Of a DNA stretch of 64,000 bases, positions 8,095 to 24,757 are shown piece after piece; positions within the stretch are counted from its first letter, which is position 1, and each line of letters begins with the position of its first letter. Position numbers and translations under genes: made by a program. This DNA comes from Pseudoxanthomonas koreensis_A (lineage in GTDB: Bacteria > Pseudomonadota > Gammaproteobacteria > Xanthomonadales > Xanthomonadaceae): assembly GCF_041890415.1 (NCBI RefSeq), contig NZ_CP169056.1, forward strand, positions 682,001-746,000, given 5' to 3'. Below the pieces are notes generated by a model that was given only the letters and a program-made list of their open reading frames with translations, made no database searches and was not told the origin of the DNA.

Positions 8095-8523
8095 ATGGCA
8101 AAGAAAGTCGTCGGTTACATCAAGCTGCAGGTGAAGGCCGGGCAGGCCAACCCCTCGCCGCCGGTCGGTCCCGCGCTGGGCCAGCGCGGCCTGAACATCA
8201 TGGAGTTCTGCAAGGCGTTCAACGCCGCCACGCAGAAGCTCGAGCCGGGCCTGCCGATCCCGGTGGTCATCACTGCGTATTCGGACCGCACCTTCACTTT
8301 CATCACCAAGACGCCGCCGGCGACCATCCTGCTGAAGAAGGCCGCGGGGGTCACGTCCGGCTCCAAGCGCCCGAACACCGAGAAGGTCGGCAAGGTCACC
8401 CGCAAGCAGCTCGAGGAGATCGCCAAGGCGAAGGAGCCCGATCTGACTGCGGCGGATCTGGATGCAGCTGTACGTACCATCGCGGGCTCGGCCCGTTCGA
8501 TGGGCCTGTCGGTGGAGGGCTGA
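8095..8523 (+). CDS. rplK: 50S ribosomal protein L11
   Basis: This 142-residue protein of the GTPase-associated centre binds 23S rRNA beside L10/L12 and is needed for factor-dependent GTP hydrolysis and RelA activation. The proline-rich N-terminal stretch GQANPSPPVGPALGQRG and the rRNA-binding C-terminal domain are both visible. The start at 8095 (MAKKVVGYIKLQV) has a GAGAG sequence about nine bases upstream. It is followed after four bases by rplA. Confidence 0.98.
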   Translation: MAKKVVGYIKLQVKAGQANPSPPVGPALGQRGLNIMEFCKAFNAATQKLEPGLPIPVVITAYSDRTFTFITKTPPATILLKKAAGVTSGSKRPNTEKVGKVTRKQLEEIAKAKEPDLTAADLDAAVRTIAGSARSMGLSVEG

Positions 8524-8527
8524 GGAC

Positions 8528-9226
8528 ATGGCACTGAACAAGCGACAGAAGGCGATCAAGGCGGCGGTCGTGCCCGGCAAGGCCTACCCCATCGATGACG
8601 CGCTGAAGATCATCAAGGGCTTCACCAAGGCCAAGTTCGTCGAGGCCGTGGACGTGTCCGTGCGCCTGGGCGTGGACGCCAAGAAGTCCGACCAGCAGGT
8701 GCGCGGTTCGACCGTGCTGCCGGCTGGTACCGGCAAGAGCGTGCGCGTGGCCGTGTTCGCCCCGGCCGGCGCCAAGGCCGACGAGGCGCTGGCTGCCGGT
8801 GCCGACGCGGTGGGCATGGATGACCTGGCCGAGAAGATGCAGGCCGGCGACCTGAACTACGACGTGGTCATCGCCACGCCGGACGCCATGCGCGTGGTCG
8901 GCAAGCTCGGCACCCTGCTGGGCCCGCGCGGCCTGATGCCCAACCCGAAGGTCGGCACCGTGTCGCCGAACCCGGCCGAGGCGGTCAAGAACGCCAAGTC
9001 GGGCCAGGTGCGCTACCGCACCGACAAGGCCGGCATCATCCACACCACCATCGGCAAGGCCGATTTCGGTGACGATGCGCTGAAGTCGAACCTGCAGGCG
9101 CTGCTGCTGGACCTGATCAAGGCCAAGCCGGCGACCTCCAAGGGCACCTACCTGCAGAAGGTCTCGCTCAGCTCGACCATGGGCCCGGGCGTGACCATCG
9201 ATCAGGCCTCGCTGAGCCTGAAGTAA
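8528..9226 (+). CDS. rplA: 50S ribosomal protein L1
   Basis: A 232-residue protein of the L1 stalk of the large subunit, which moves deacylated tRNA out of the E site; it also represses its own mRNA in other bacteria. The conserved GTLLGPRGLMPNPKVGTVS segment is present. The start at 8528 is preceded by TGAGGAC overlapping the rplK stop region, so the two genes are co-translated. Confidence 0.98.
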   Translation: MALNKRQKAIKAAVVPGKAYPIDDALKIIKGFTKAKFVEAVDVSVRLGVDAKKSDQQVRGSTVLPAGTGKSVRVAVFAPAGAKADEALAAGADAVGMDDLAEKMQAGDLNYDVVIATPDAMRVVGKLGTLLGPRGLMPNPKVGTVSPNPAEAVKNAKSGQVRYRTDKAGIIHTTIGKADFGDDALKSNLQALLLDLIKAKPATSKGTYLQKVSLSSTMGPGVTIDQASLSLK

Positions 9227-9589
9227 TCGTTTCATCCGCCTGGCGCGCGAGCGTCGGGCGGCATTTTGAGGGCGGTTGCCGGTTCACCCCGGCGACAGCC
9301 GTCAAAGACCGCAGGTGCGGTCGGCGCACATCGACGACGGGCATGGATGCTCGCACTGGCACGGATTCGCCGTCGATGCAGCGGGACTGCTTAATCGAAG
9401 GCCCGAAGGGGCCGGAAACCTGCGCAGATGGTGCCGCCTTCTGGAAGTTTTCCCGGTAGACCCGACTCGGGACGCCGGATCAGATGGCCAGCACCGGGAT
9501 GCCCGAGGCATCCCCGGCGCGCACGGAAGGGCGCCGCCCAGGACCGCAAGCGGCAGGAGCCGCAAGCGGAGTGACTACGGAGGAGTGTT
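9227..9589 (+). promoter_or_regulatory. Structured rplA-rplJ spacer (probable L10 leader)
   Basis: This 363-base stretch holds no convincing gene. It contains three hairpins: 9236-9261 (described separately), GGCCC/GGGCC around GAAG (9400-9413), and an 8-bp stem GGGATGCC/GGCATCCC (9496-9514). In proteobacteria the L10-L7/L12 complex binds the rplJ leader to repress translation of rplJL, and the last two stems are candidates for that structure. The RBS GGAGG lies just before rplJ. I saw no convincing sigma-70 promoter in the spacer. Confidence 0.55.
9236..9268 (+). terminator. Terminator or attenuator after rplA
   Basis: An 11-bp stem (9236-9246 with 9251-9261, two G-T pairs) closes on a GCGA loop and is followed by CATTTTG. 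It begins nine bases after the rplA stop. It could end or attenuate the rplKA transcript before the rplJL-rpoBC genes. Confidence 0.55.
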
Positions 9590-10126
9590 ATGGCTCTCAA
9601 TCTGTCCCAGAAGAAGGAAGTCGTCGCCGAACTGGCCGACGTCGCCGCCAAGGCGCACTCCCTGATCGCCGCCGAATACGCAGGCACCACGGTCGAGCAG
9701 ATGACCGCGATGCGCAAGAAGGCCCGCGAGAACGGCGTGTACTTGAAGGTTGTCAAGAACACGCTGGCCGCGCGCGCCGTCGAAGGCACGGAGTTCGAGT
9801 GCACCAAGGAAGCGCTCGTGGGTCCGCTGCTGTATGCGTTCTCGACCGAGGAGCCCGGCGCTGCCGGTCGCCTGATCAAGGAGTTCGCCAAGGGCAACGA
9901 CAAGCTGCAGCCGAAGGTGGTCGCCGTGGGTGGCCAGGTGTACCCGGCCAGCCATGTCGAAGTCCTGGCGTCGCTGCCGACGCTCGAGCAGGCGCTGTCC
10001 ATGCTGGCCCGCGTCCTGGCCGAGCCGGCCACCATGTTTGCCCGCGCGGTCAAGGCCGTTGGCGAGCAGCAGGGTGGTGGCGAAGCTGCGCCGGCCGAAC
10101 CAGCCGCTGCCGAAGCGGAAGCGTAA
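9590..10126 (+). CDS. rplJ: 50S ribosomal protein L10
   Basis: A 178-residue base of the L7/L12 stalk. The N-terminal rRNA-binding domain (LSQKKEVVAELADVA) is followed by the C-terminal helix that anchors L7/L12 dimers and an Ala/Glu-rich tail. The start at 9590 has a strong GGAGGAG RBS. It is followed by rplL after 55 bases and is probably feedback-regulated through its leader. Confidence 0.98.
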   Translation: MALNLSQKKEVVAELADVAAKAHSLIAAEYAGTTVEQMTAMRKKARENGVYLKVVKNTLAARAVEGTEFECTKEALVGPLLYAFSTEEPGAAGRLIKEFAKGNDKLQPKVVAVGGQVYPASHVEVLASLPTLEQALSMLARVLAEPATMFARAVKAVGEQQGGGEAAPAEPAAAEAEA

Positions 10127-10181
10127 GCGCGTCGACGAACCCGCAACCCTTTCCAGAAAACATTTCAGAAGGTAAATCAAA

Positions 10182-10556
10182 ATGTCCCTGTCCAACGAGC
10201 AGATCGTCGAAGCCGTCGCCGGCAAGACCCTCATGGAAGTGATGGAGCTGGTCAAGGCCATCGAAGAGAAGTTTGGCGTGTCCGCCGCCGCCCCGGTCGC
10301 CGTGGCTGCTGGCCCGGCCGCCGCCGGCCCGGCTGCCGAGGAGCAGACCGAGTTCACCGTGGTGCTGAAGGCCACCGGCGACAAGAAGGTCGAAGTCATC
10401 AAGGCCGTGCGTGCCATCACCGGCCTGGGCCTGAAGGAAGCCAAGGACCTGGTCGAAGGCGCACCGAAGGACGTCAAGGAAGGCGTGTCCAAGGACGAGG
10501 CCGAGAAGTTCAAGAAGGACCTCGAGGCTGCCGGCGCCACCGTCGAGCTCAAGTAA
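10182..10556 (+). CDS. rplL: 50S ribosomal protein L7/L12
   Basis: A 124-residue, acidic, multi-copy stalk protein that recruits translation factors. The N-terminal dimerisation domain is followed by an Ala/Pro/Gly hinge (about 38-54). The C-terminal factor-binding domain contains KKVEVIKAVRAITGLGLKEAK. AGAAGG ten bases upstream is the RBS. Confidence 0.98.
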   Translation: MSLSNEQIVEAVAGKTLMEVMELVKAIEEKFGVSAAAPVAVAAGPAAAGPAAEEQTEFTVVLKATGDKKVEVIKAVRAITGLGLKEAKDLVEGAPKDVKEGVSKDEAEKFKKDLEAAGATVELK

Positions 10557-11002
10557 TGCATCGGGCCGTCGGCGCCACATGGCGTCGGCGGCCTTGCCGG
10601 TGCGTCATCCCATGTCCCTGCGAGTCCAGCGTTGCTGGTTTTCCGGCATATCGACTTGATCGAAAGAACAGAAGGGATTGAATGATCAGCCATTCGGCTG
10701 CTGCAACGCGCTTCCCGCTCCGGCGGGAATGAAGGCAACAGGCCAAGGCTGGGGGCGGATGCTCCCGGCCTTTGGTCGTTACGGATCCAGCAACCCGGCG
10801 TGACCAGGTTGCGGACCGGCGGGACCCGGGCTTGACCCGGCGCAACACAGCCAAACCCAGTTTCCCCGCATGCGGAGCTGGTAGTCGGAAGTAGCGAGAG
10901 ATGGCGTGCTGGTGCCGGCAATACCAGCGACTCCCGACTGACAGCTTCACGTATTCCCCCGAGCCGCGGACGCGCGGCCCGCACTGCCAAAGGTGGTAGA
11001 CC
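10557..11002 (+). promoter_or_regulatory. Long structured rplL-rpoB spacer
   Basis: The 446-base gap has no believable gene. It has a 13-bp GC-rich hairpin with minor mismatches right after rplL (10564-10576 with 10581-10593) and a perfect 7-bp hairpin TTCCCGC/GCGGGAA (10712-10729). Further imperfect stems lie around 10743-10775 and 10795-10845. In other proteobacteria this spacer holds an attenuator and an RNase III site that set the ratio of L7/L12 to RNA polymerase. The same role is likely here, but I cannot point to the exact cleavage site. Confidence 0.5.
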
Positions 11003-15157
<4,155 letters not shown>

Positions 15158-15181
15158 GGTCCGTAAACCGGAACCCGGGGG

Positions 15182-15259
15182 TTGGGGATTGGCGGCAGCC
15201 GTCCTCGACCACCTGAATTCCGGATCGACGCATACCGAATCTCGAATCCCGATTCCCGG
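15182..15259. repeat. Degenerate copy of the CCCGAAT heptamer inverted repeat
   Basis: The rpoB-rpoC spacer contains TTGGGGATTGG (15182-15192) and, 42 bases on, a run of CCGAAT/TCGAATCCC/GATTCCCGG units (15235-15259). It resembles the pth-ychF element but has a longer centre and decayed units. It ends only eight bases before the rpoC start and so overlaps its ribosome binding region. Confidence 0.6.
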
Positions 15260-15267
15260 AGAAGAAA

Positions 15268-19467
<4,200 letters not shown>

Positions 19468-19473
19468 TGCCCC

Positions 19474-19505
19474 GGGTCCATCCCGCCGGCAGGCTGGATG
19501 GACCC
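19474..19505 (+). terminator. Hairpin after rpoC
   Basis: A perfect 10-bp stem pairs GGGTCCATCC (19474-19483) with GGATGGACCC (19496-19505) around a 12-base loop, seven bases after the rpoC stop. There is no T-tract. A separate strong promoter for the str operon starts 90 bases later, so this marks an operon boundary. Confidence 0.5.
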
Positions 19506-19594
19506 GTGAGCCGTGCAGGCAGGGATGCCTTCACCGGCTGCCGGTGCCGCCCCCGCGGGCGGTCCGGCTGCCAGATCCAGGGATGGCAGGTCGG

Positions 19595-19657
19595 TTGACG
19601 CAGTTTTGCGCCGGCCGCTATACTTTCCTGTCTCGGCAGGCCGTCCTTCGGCCTGCC
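19595..19657 (+). promoter_or_regulatory. str operon promoter with leader hairpin
   Basis: TTGACG (19595-19600), an 18-base spacer and TATACT (19619-19624) make a strong sigma-70 promoter. Ten bases on, GGCAGGCC (19635-19642) pairs with GGCCTGCC (19650-19657) around seven bases, followed by GTCGTTTTC. The leader hairpin would sit at the extreme 5' end of the rpsL mRNA. The same promoter-plus-hairpin design occurs before rpsJ. Confidence 0.8.
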
Positions 19658-19716
19658 GTCGTTTTCACGTACCGGCCCCGGCACCAACGCGGGCCCCAAG
19701 CAGAAGAACCTTAAGA

Positions 19717-20091
19717 ATGGCGACGATCAACCAGCTGGTCCGCAAGTCGCGGCAGGCGGCGACCTACAAGAGTGCCTCGCCGGCGCTCGAGAAGTGCCCG
19801 CAGCGCCGCGGTGTGTGCACGCGCGTGTACACCACCACCCCCAAGAAGCCCAACTCGGCCCTGCGCAAGGTTGCCAAGGTGCGGCTGACCAACGGTTACG
19901 AGGTGATCTCGTACATCGGCGGCGAAGGCCACAACCTGCAGGAGCACAGCGTGGTGCTGATCCGCGGCGGCCGCGTCAAGGACCTGCCGGGCGTGCGCTA
20001 CCACACCGTGCGCGGCTCGCTGGATGCCGCCGGCGTGACCAAGCGCCGCCAGGCGCGTTCCAAGTACGGCGCCAAGCGCCCGAAGAGCTAA
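19717..20091 (+). CDS. rpsL: 30S ribosomal protein S12
   Basis: A 124-residue decoding-centre protein. The PKKPNSALRK loop keeps Lys43, and GGRVKDLPGVRYH keeps the Lys equivalent to E. coli Lys87/88, so the allele looks streptomycin-sensitive. The start is the ATG at 19717 (MATINQLVRK); upstream in-frame sequence spans the promoter and is not coding. It is the first gene of rpsL-rpsG-fusA-tuf. Confidence 0.98.
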   Translation: MATINQLVRKSRQAATYKSASPALEKCPQRRGVCTRVYTTTPKKPNSALRKVAKVRLTNGYEVISYIGGEGHNLQEHSVVLIRGGRVKDLPGVRYHTVRGSLDAAGVTKRRQARSKYGAKRPKS

Positions 20092-20106
20092 TCGAGGAAG
20101 AACGAC

Positions 20107-20574
20107 ATGTCCCGTAAAGGTTCCACCCCACAGCGTGCCGTCCTCCCCGATCCCAAGCACGGGAGCGAGACCATCGCCCGCTTCATCAACATGGTGATGA
20201 AGAGCGGCAAGAAGTCGATCGCCGAGAACATCGTGTACGACGCGATGGACGTCATCGGCGAAAAGAACCCCAATGCCATCGAGCTGGTGCAGAAGGCGCT
20301 GGACAACGTGGCTCCGGCCGTCGAGGTGAAGTCCCGCCGTGTCGGTGGCGCGACCTACCAGGTGCCGGTTGAAGTGCGCACCTCCCGCCGCCTGGCCCTG
20401 GCCATGCGCTGGGTGATCGATTCGGCCCGCAAGCGCGGCGAGAGCTCGATGGCCCGCAAGCTGGCCGGCGAGCTGATGGACGCCTCCGAAAGCCGCGGTG
20501 CAGCCATCAAGAAGCGCGAAGAAACCCACCGCATGGCCGAGGCCAACCGGGCCTTCGCGCACTACCGCTGGTAA
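20107..20574 (+). CDS. rpsG: 30S ribosomal protein S7
   Basis: A 155-residue primary binder of the 16S rRNA 3' domain at the head of the 30S subunit. MSRKGSTPQR at the N-terminus and RANRAFAHYRW at the C-terminus are typical. In E. coli S7 is the feedback repressor of the str operon. A GAGGAAGAA RBS lies in the 15-base gap after rpsL. Confidence 0.98.
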   Translation: MSRKGSTPQRAVLPDPKHGSETIARFINMVMKSGKKSIAENIVYDAMDVIGEKNPNAIELVQKALDNVAPAVEVKSRRVGGATYQVPVEVRTSRRLALAMRWVIDSARKRGESSMARKLAGELMDASESRGAAIKKREETHRMAEANRAFAHYRW

Positions 20575-20580
20575 CGGGCC

Positions 20581-20597
20581 GGGCCCCGCCGGGGCCC
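20581..20597 (+). other. Hairpin between rpsG and fusA
   Basis: GGGCCCC (20581-20587) pairs with GGGGCCC (20591-20597) six bases after the rpsG stop. The 131-base gap to fusA is otherwise featureless. It may stabilise the upstream mRNA segment or set relative expression. Confidence 0.35.
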
Positions 20598-20705
20598 GCC
20601 TGACCGGCACGGGCAGCGCGCCCAGGCGCGCTTGGCCCTACTGCGGAAGCTGGCGCCACGCGCCGCTCCGTCATCCACAAAGTCAAAGCAAACGAGAGGC
20701 TCACC

Positions 20706-22835
20706 GTGGCCCGCACCACTCCCATCGAACGTTATCGCAATTTCGGCATCATGGCCCACATCGATGCCGGCAAGACCACCACGTCCGAGCGCATCCTGTT
20801 CTACACCGGCAAGAGCCACAAGCTCGGCGAGGTGCATGACGGTGCCGCCACCATGGACTGGATGGAGCAGGAGCAGGAGCGTGGCATCACGATCCAGTCG
20901 GCTGCCACCACCGCGTTCTGGACGGGCATGGACAAGTCCCTTCCCGAACACCGCTTCAACATCATCGACACCCCCGGGCACGTGGACTTCACCATCGAGG
21001 TGGAGCGTTCGCTGCGCGTGCTCGACGGCGCGGTGTTCGTGCTGTGCGCGGTTGGCGGCGTGCAGCCGCAGTCGGAGACGGTGTGGCGCCAGGCCAACAA
21101 GTACCACGTGCCGCGCATCGCGTTCGTCAACAAGATGGACCGCACCGGCGCCAACTTCTACAAGGTCCGTGACCAGCTGAAGTCCCGCCTTGGTGCGTCG
21201 CCGGTGCCGATGCAGGTGCCGATCGGCGCCGAGGACGGCTTCGAGGGCGTGATCGACCTGCTCAAGATGAAGGCGATCCATTGGGATACCGCGTCCCAGG
21301 GCTTGACCTTCGAGTACCGCGACATCCCGGCGGAGCTGCAGGCCAAGGCGACGGAAGACCGTGCCTTCATGGTCGAGTCCGCCGCTGAGGCCAGCGAAGA
21401 GCTGATGAACAAGTACCTCGAAGAGGGTGACCTCTCGGAGGACGATATCGTCAAGGGCCTGCGCGATCGCACCCTGAAGACCGAAATCGTGCCGATGTTC
21501 TGCGGCACTGCATTCAAGAACAAGGGCGTGCAGGCGATGCTCGACGGCGTCGTCAAGCTGCTGCCGTCCCCGGTCGACGTGCCGGCGATCAAGGGCGTCG
21601 ACGTCGATGACGAGAGCAAGGAGCTGCTGCGCGAGTCGAGCGACAGCGCGCCGTTCTCGGCGTTGGCGTTCAAGATCATGACCGACCCGTTCGTGGGCTC
21701 GCTGACCTTCTTCCGGGTGTACTCGGGCAAGCTCAATGCCGGCGACCAGGTGCTGAACTCGATCAAGGGCAAGAAGGAGCGCATCGGCCGCCTGCTGCAG
21801 ATGCACTCCAACAACCGTGACGAGATCAAGGAAGTGCTGGCCGGCGACATCGCCGCGGCGGTGGGCCTGAAGGATGTCACCACCGGTGACACCCTGTGCT
21901 CGCAGGACGCCCCGATCATCCTGGAGCGCATGGCGTTCCCGGAGCCGGTGATCTCGATGGCTGTCGAGCCCAAGACCAAGTCCGACCAGGAAAAGATGGG
22001 CAACGCGCTGAGCCGCCTGGCCCAGGAAGATCCCTCGTTCCGTGTCCGTACCGACGAGGAATCCGGCCAGACGATCATCTCCGGCATGGGTGAGCTGCAC
22101 CTGGACATCATCGTCGACCGCATGCGGCGCGAGTTCAACGTGGAGGCCAATGTCGGCAAGCCGCAGGTGGCCTACCGCGAGACCATCCGCGCCACCGACG
22201 TGAAGTCCGACTACAAGCACGCCAAGCAGTCCGGCGGCAAGGGCCAGTACGGCCATGTGGTCATCGAGATGTCGCCGATCACCGCAGAGGACCGCGAGAA
22301 GTACGCGACCGACATCAAGGACGACTTCCTGTTCCTCAACGAGATCACCGGTGGCGTGATCCCGAAGGAGTTCATCCCGTCGGTCGAGAAGGGCATGCGC
22401 GAGACGATCACCAGCGGCCCGCTTGCCGGCTTCCCGGTGGTGGGCGTGAAGGCCAAGCTGGTGTTCGGTTCGTACCACGACGTCGACTCGTCGGAAATGG
22501 CGTTCAAGCTTGCCGCCTCGATGGCGTTCAAGCAGGGCTTCGCCAAGGCGCGCCCGGTGCTGCTCGAGCCGATCATGAAGGTCGAGATCGTCAGCCCCGA
22601 GGATTACATCGGTGACGTGATGGGCGACGTGAGCCGCCGCCGCGGCGTGCTCCAGGGCCAGGATGACAGCCCCTCGGGCAAGATCGTCAACGCGATGATC
22701 CCGCTGGGCGAAATGTTCGGTTACGCCACGTCGCTGCGCTCGATGAGCCAGGGCCGGGCGACCTTCTCGATGGAGTTCGACCATTACGAAGAAGCGCCGA
22801 ACAACATCGCCGAGACCGTCATCAAGAAGGCGTGA
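20706..22835 (+). CDS. fusA: Elongation factor G
   Basis: A 709-residue translational GTPase that drives translocation and, with RRF, ribosome recycling. The G1 loop AHIDAGKTT lies at 17-25, with DTPGHVDF and NKMD following; domains II to V are complete. The start is GTG at 20706 with AGAGG upstream, giving MARTTPIERYRNFG. It is followed after 88 bases by the second tuf gene. Confidence 0.98.
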   Translation: MARTTPIERYRNFGIMAHIDAGKTTTSERILFYTGKSHKLGEVHDGAATMDWMEQEQERGITIQSAATTAFWTGMDKSLPEHRFNIIDTPGHVDFTIEVERSLRVLDGAVFVLCAVGGVQPQSETVWRQANKYHVPRIAFVNKMDRTGANFYKVRDQLKSRLGASPVPMQVPIGAEDGFEGVIDLLKMKAIHWDTASQGLTFEYRDIPAELQAKATEDRAFMVESAAEASEELMNKYLEEGDLSEDDIVKGLRDRTLKTEIVPMFCGTAFKNKGVQAMLDGVVKLLPSPVDVPAIKGVDVDDESKELLRESSDSAPFSALAFKIMTDPFVGSLTFFRVYSGKLNAGDQVLNSIKGKKERIGRLLQMHSNNRDEIKEVLAGDIAAAVGLKDVTTGDTLCSQDAPIILERMAFPEPVISMAVEPKTKSDQEKMGNALSRLAQEDPSFRVRTDEESGQTIISGMGELHLDIIVDRMRREFNVEANVGKPQVAYRETIRATDVKSDYKHAKQSGGKGQYGHVVIEMSPITAEDREKYATDIKDDFLFLNEITGGVIPKEFIPSVEKGMRETITSGPLAGFPVVGVKAKLVFGSYHDVDSSEMAFKLAASMAFKQGFAKARPVLLEPIMKVEIVSPEDYIGDVMGDVSRRRGVLQGQDDSPSGKIVNAMIPLGEMFGYATSLRSMSQGRATFSMEFDHYEEAPNNIAETVIKKA

Positions 22836-22923
22836 TCCGTCCCCGGGTCCGCATCATTCGCGGATCCGGCTGCACGGTCGCCAACCATCAACCACGCATC
22901 ACGAATCACTGAGGTAGCAAACC

Positions 22924-24114
22924 ATGGCCAAGGGTAAGTTCGAGCGCACCAAGCCCCACGTGAACGTGGGCACGATCGGTCACGTTGACCACGGCAAGAC
23001 GACGCTGACGGCGGCGCTGACGAAGATCGGCGCTGAGCGTTTTGGCGGCGAGTTCAAGGCGTACGACCAGATCGACATGGCGCCGGAAGAGAAGGCGCGT
23101 GGCATCACGATCTCGACCTCGCACGTGGAGTACGAGTCCCCGACGCGCCACTACGCGCACGTGGACTGCCCGGGTCACGCCGACTACGTGAAGAACATGA
23201 TCACCGGTGCTGCGCAGATGGACGGCGCGATCCTGGTGTGTTCGGCCGCTGACGGCCCGATGCCGCAGACGCGCGAGCACATCCTGCTGGCCCGCCAGGT
23301 GGGCGTGCCGTACATCGTTGTCTTCCTGAACAAGGCGGACATGGTGGACGACGCCGAGCTGCTGGAGCTGGTGGAGATGGAAGTACGCGAGCTGCTGAGC
23401 AAGTACGACTTCCCGGGCGACGACACCCCGATCGTGAAGGGTTCGGCGCTCAAGGCGCTGGAAGGCGACCAGTCCGAGATTGGCGTGCCGGCGATCCTGC
23501 AGCTGGTGGAGGCGCTGGACACCTACATCCCGACGCCGGAGCGCGACGTGGACAAGGCGTTCCTGATGCCGGTGGAGGACGTGTTCTCCATTTCGGGTCG
23601 CGGCACGGTGGTGACCGGGCGCATCGAGCGCGGGATCATCAAGGTGGGCGACGAAGTGGAGATCGTGGGCATCCGTCCGACGGCCAAGAGCACGGTGACG
23701 GGCGTTGAGATGTTCCGCAAGCTGCTGGACCAGGGTCAGGCGGGCGACAACGCGGGCCTGCTGCTGCGCGGCACCAAGCGTGACGACGTGGAGCGCGGCC
23801 AGGTGCTGTGCAAGCCGGGTTCGATCAAGCCGCACACGGACTTCGAGGCCGAGGTGTACGTGCTGAGCAAGGACGAGGGTGGCCGTCACACGCCGTTCTT
23901 CAAGGGCTACCGTCCGCAGTTCTACTTCCGCACCACCGACATCACCGGCGCCTGCGAGCTGCCGGAGGGCGTGGAGATGGTGATGCCGGGCGACAACGTG
24001 AAGATGGCGGTGTCGCTGATCAACCCGGTGGCGATGGACGAAGGCCTGCGCTTCGCGATCCGCGAAGGCGGCCGTACCGTCGGCGCCGGCGTGGTGGCCA
24101 AGATCATCAAGTAA
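22924..24114 (+). CDS. tuf: Elongation factor Tu, copy 2 (tufA position)
   Basis: A 396-residue EF-Tu in the str operon. It has the same G1 (19-26), DCPGH and NKAD motifs as the copy at 5480-6670 and differs from it only by Asp288 in place of Glu288. The nine base differences cluster in the second half of the gene; the first 340 bases are identical. Upstream sequences of the two copies differ completely (here GAGGTAGCAAACC), so identity stops at the start codon. It is followed by a GC-rich hairpin. Confidence 0.98.
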   Translation: MAKGKFERTKPHVNVGTIGHVDHGKTTLTAALTKIGAERFGGEFKAYDQIDMAPEEKARGITISTSHVEYESPTRHYAHVDCPGHADYVKNMITGAAQMDGAILVCSAADGPMPQTREHILLARQVGVPYIVVFLNKADMVDDAELLELVEMEVRELLSKYDFPGDDTPIVKGSALKALEGDQSEIGVPAILQLVEALDTYIPTPERDVDKAFLMPVEDVFSISGRGTVVTGRIERGIIKVGDEVEIVGIRPTAKSTVTGVEMFRKLLDQGQAGDNAGLLLRGTKRDDVERGQVLCKPGSIKPHTDFEAEVYVLSKDEGGRHTPFFKGYRPQFYFRTTDITGACELPEGVEMVMPGDNVKMAVSLINPVAMDEGLRFAIREGGRTVGAGVVAKIIK

Positions 24115-24128
24115 TACCCGATTTACCG

Positions 24129-24156
24129 GCCCCCGCCGGCCTGGGCGGGCGGGGGC
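24129..24156 (+). terminator. Hairpin after tuf copy 2
   Basis: GCCCCCGCC (24129-24137) pairs with GGCGGGGGC (24148-24156), fifteen bases after the stop. It lacks a T-tract but is followed 90 bases later by the S10 operon promoter, so it probably marks the end of the str operon. The rest of the 320-base tuf-rpsJ gap holds the promoter, its leader and no gene. Confidence 0.5.
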
Positions 24157-24245
24157 TCAAAGCGAAAAGAGGCACAGGAAGTGCCTCGTGTTCGCCGGAC
24201 AGGGAAGGTTCGCGTGACAAATGCGCGGAAACAGCCGAATGGCTG

Positions 24246-24309
24246 TTGACCGCGCCGTTTACGCGTTCTATACTTTTCCGTCTGGGCAGGCCGGCTAGCT
24301 GGTCTGCCC
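24246..24309 (+). promoter_or_regulatory. S10 operon promoter with leader hairpin
   Basis: TTGACC (24246-24251), 17 bases and TATACT (24269-24274) form a strong promoter. GGGCAGGCC (24284-24292) pairs with GGTCTGCCC (24301-24309, one G-T pair) around eight bases, followed by GCGCTTTTGGG. The layout and much of the sequence match the str promoter-leader. About 150 bases of leader remain before rpsJ, where L4 feedback acts in E. coli. Confidence 0.8.
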
Positions 24310-24434
24310 GCGCTTTTGGGGCCGCGTCGCCCCGCCTGCCGGCCGGTCACGGCGCCAGGCAGACCAAATGGACCATTCGGGGCAGGCATCCCAGAGGCCG
24401 CGCCCGTCGCTCTTTATAACGAAGGAACTCCGTC

Positions 24435-24746
24435 ATGGCGGACCAAAAGATCCGGATTCGGCTCAAGGCGTACGATCATCGTCTGATCGATCGTTCGGCC
24501 AGCGAGATCGTCGAGACAGCGAAGAGGACCGGCGCGCAGGTGCGTGGCCCGATTCCGCTGCCGACCAAGATCGAGCGCTACACCATTCTCGTCTCCCCGC
24601 ATGCCGACAAGGATGCGCGTGACCAGTACGAGACCCGCACGCACAAGCGCGTGCTCGATATCGTCGACCCCAACGACAAGACCGTGGACGCGCTGATGAA
24701 GCTCGAGCTCGCGGCTGGCGTCGACGTCCAGATCAAGCTCGCCTGA
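24435..24746 (+). CDS. rpsJ: 30S ribosomal protein S10/NusE
   Basis: A 103-residue protein that works in the 30S head and, as NusE, in transcription antitermination with NusB and NusG. The conserved IRIRLKAYDHRLID start and RTHKRVLDIVDP loop are present. A GAAGGA RBS is upstream. It is the first gene of the S10 operon. Confidence 0.98.
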   Translation: MADQKIRIRLKAYDHRLIDRSASEIVETAKRTGAQVRGPIPLPTKIERYTILVSPHADKDARDQYETRTHKRVLDIVDPNDKTVDALMKLELAAGVDVQIKLA

Positions 24747-24757
24747 GGACAGCCGAC

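Noticed and set aside
9276..9589. Possible small open frames in the rplA-rplJ spacer
   Set aside because: They lack RBS and family features and overlap the hairpins of the expected L10 leader.
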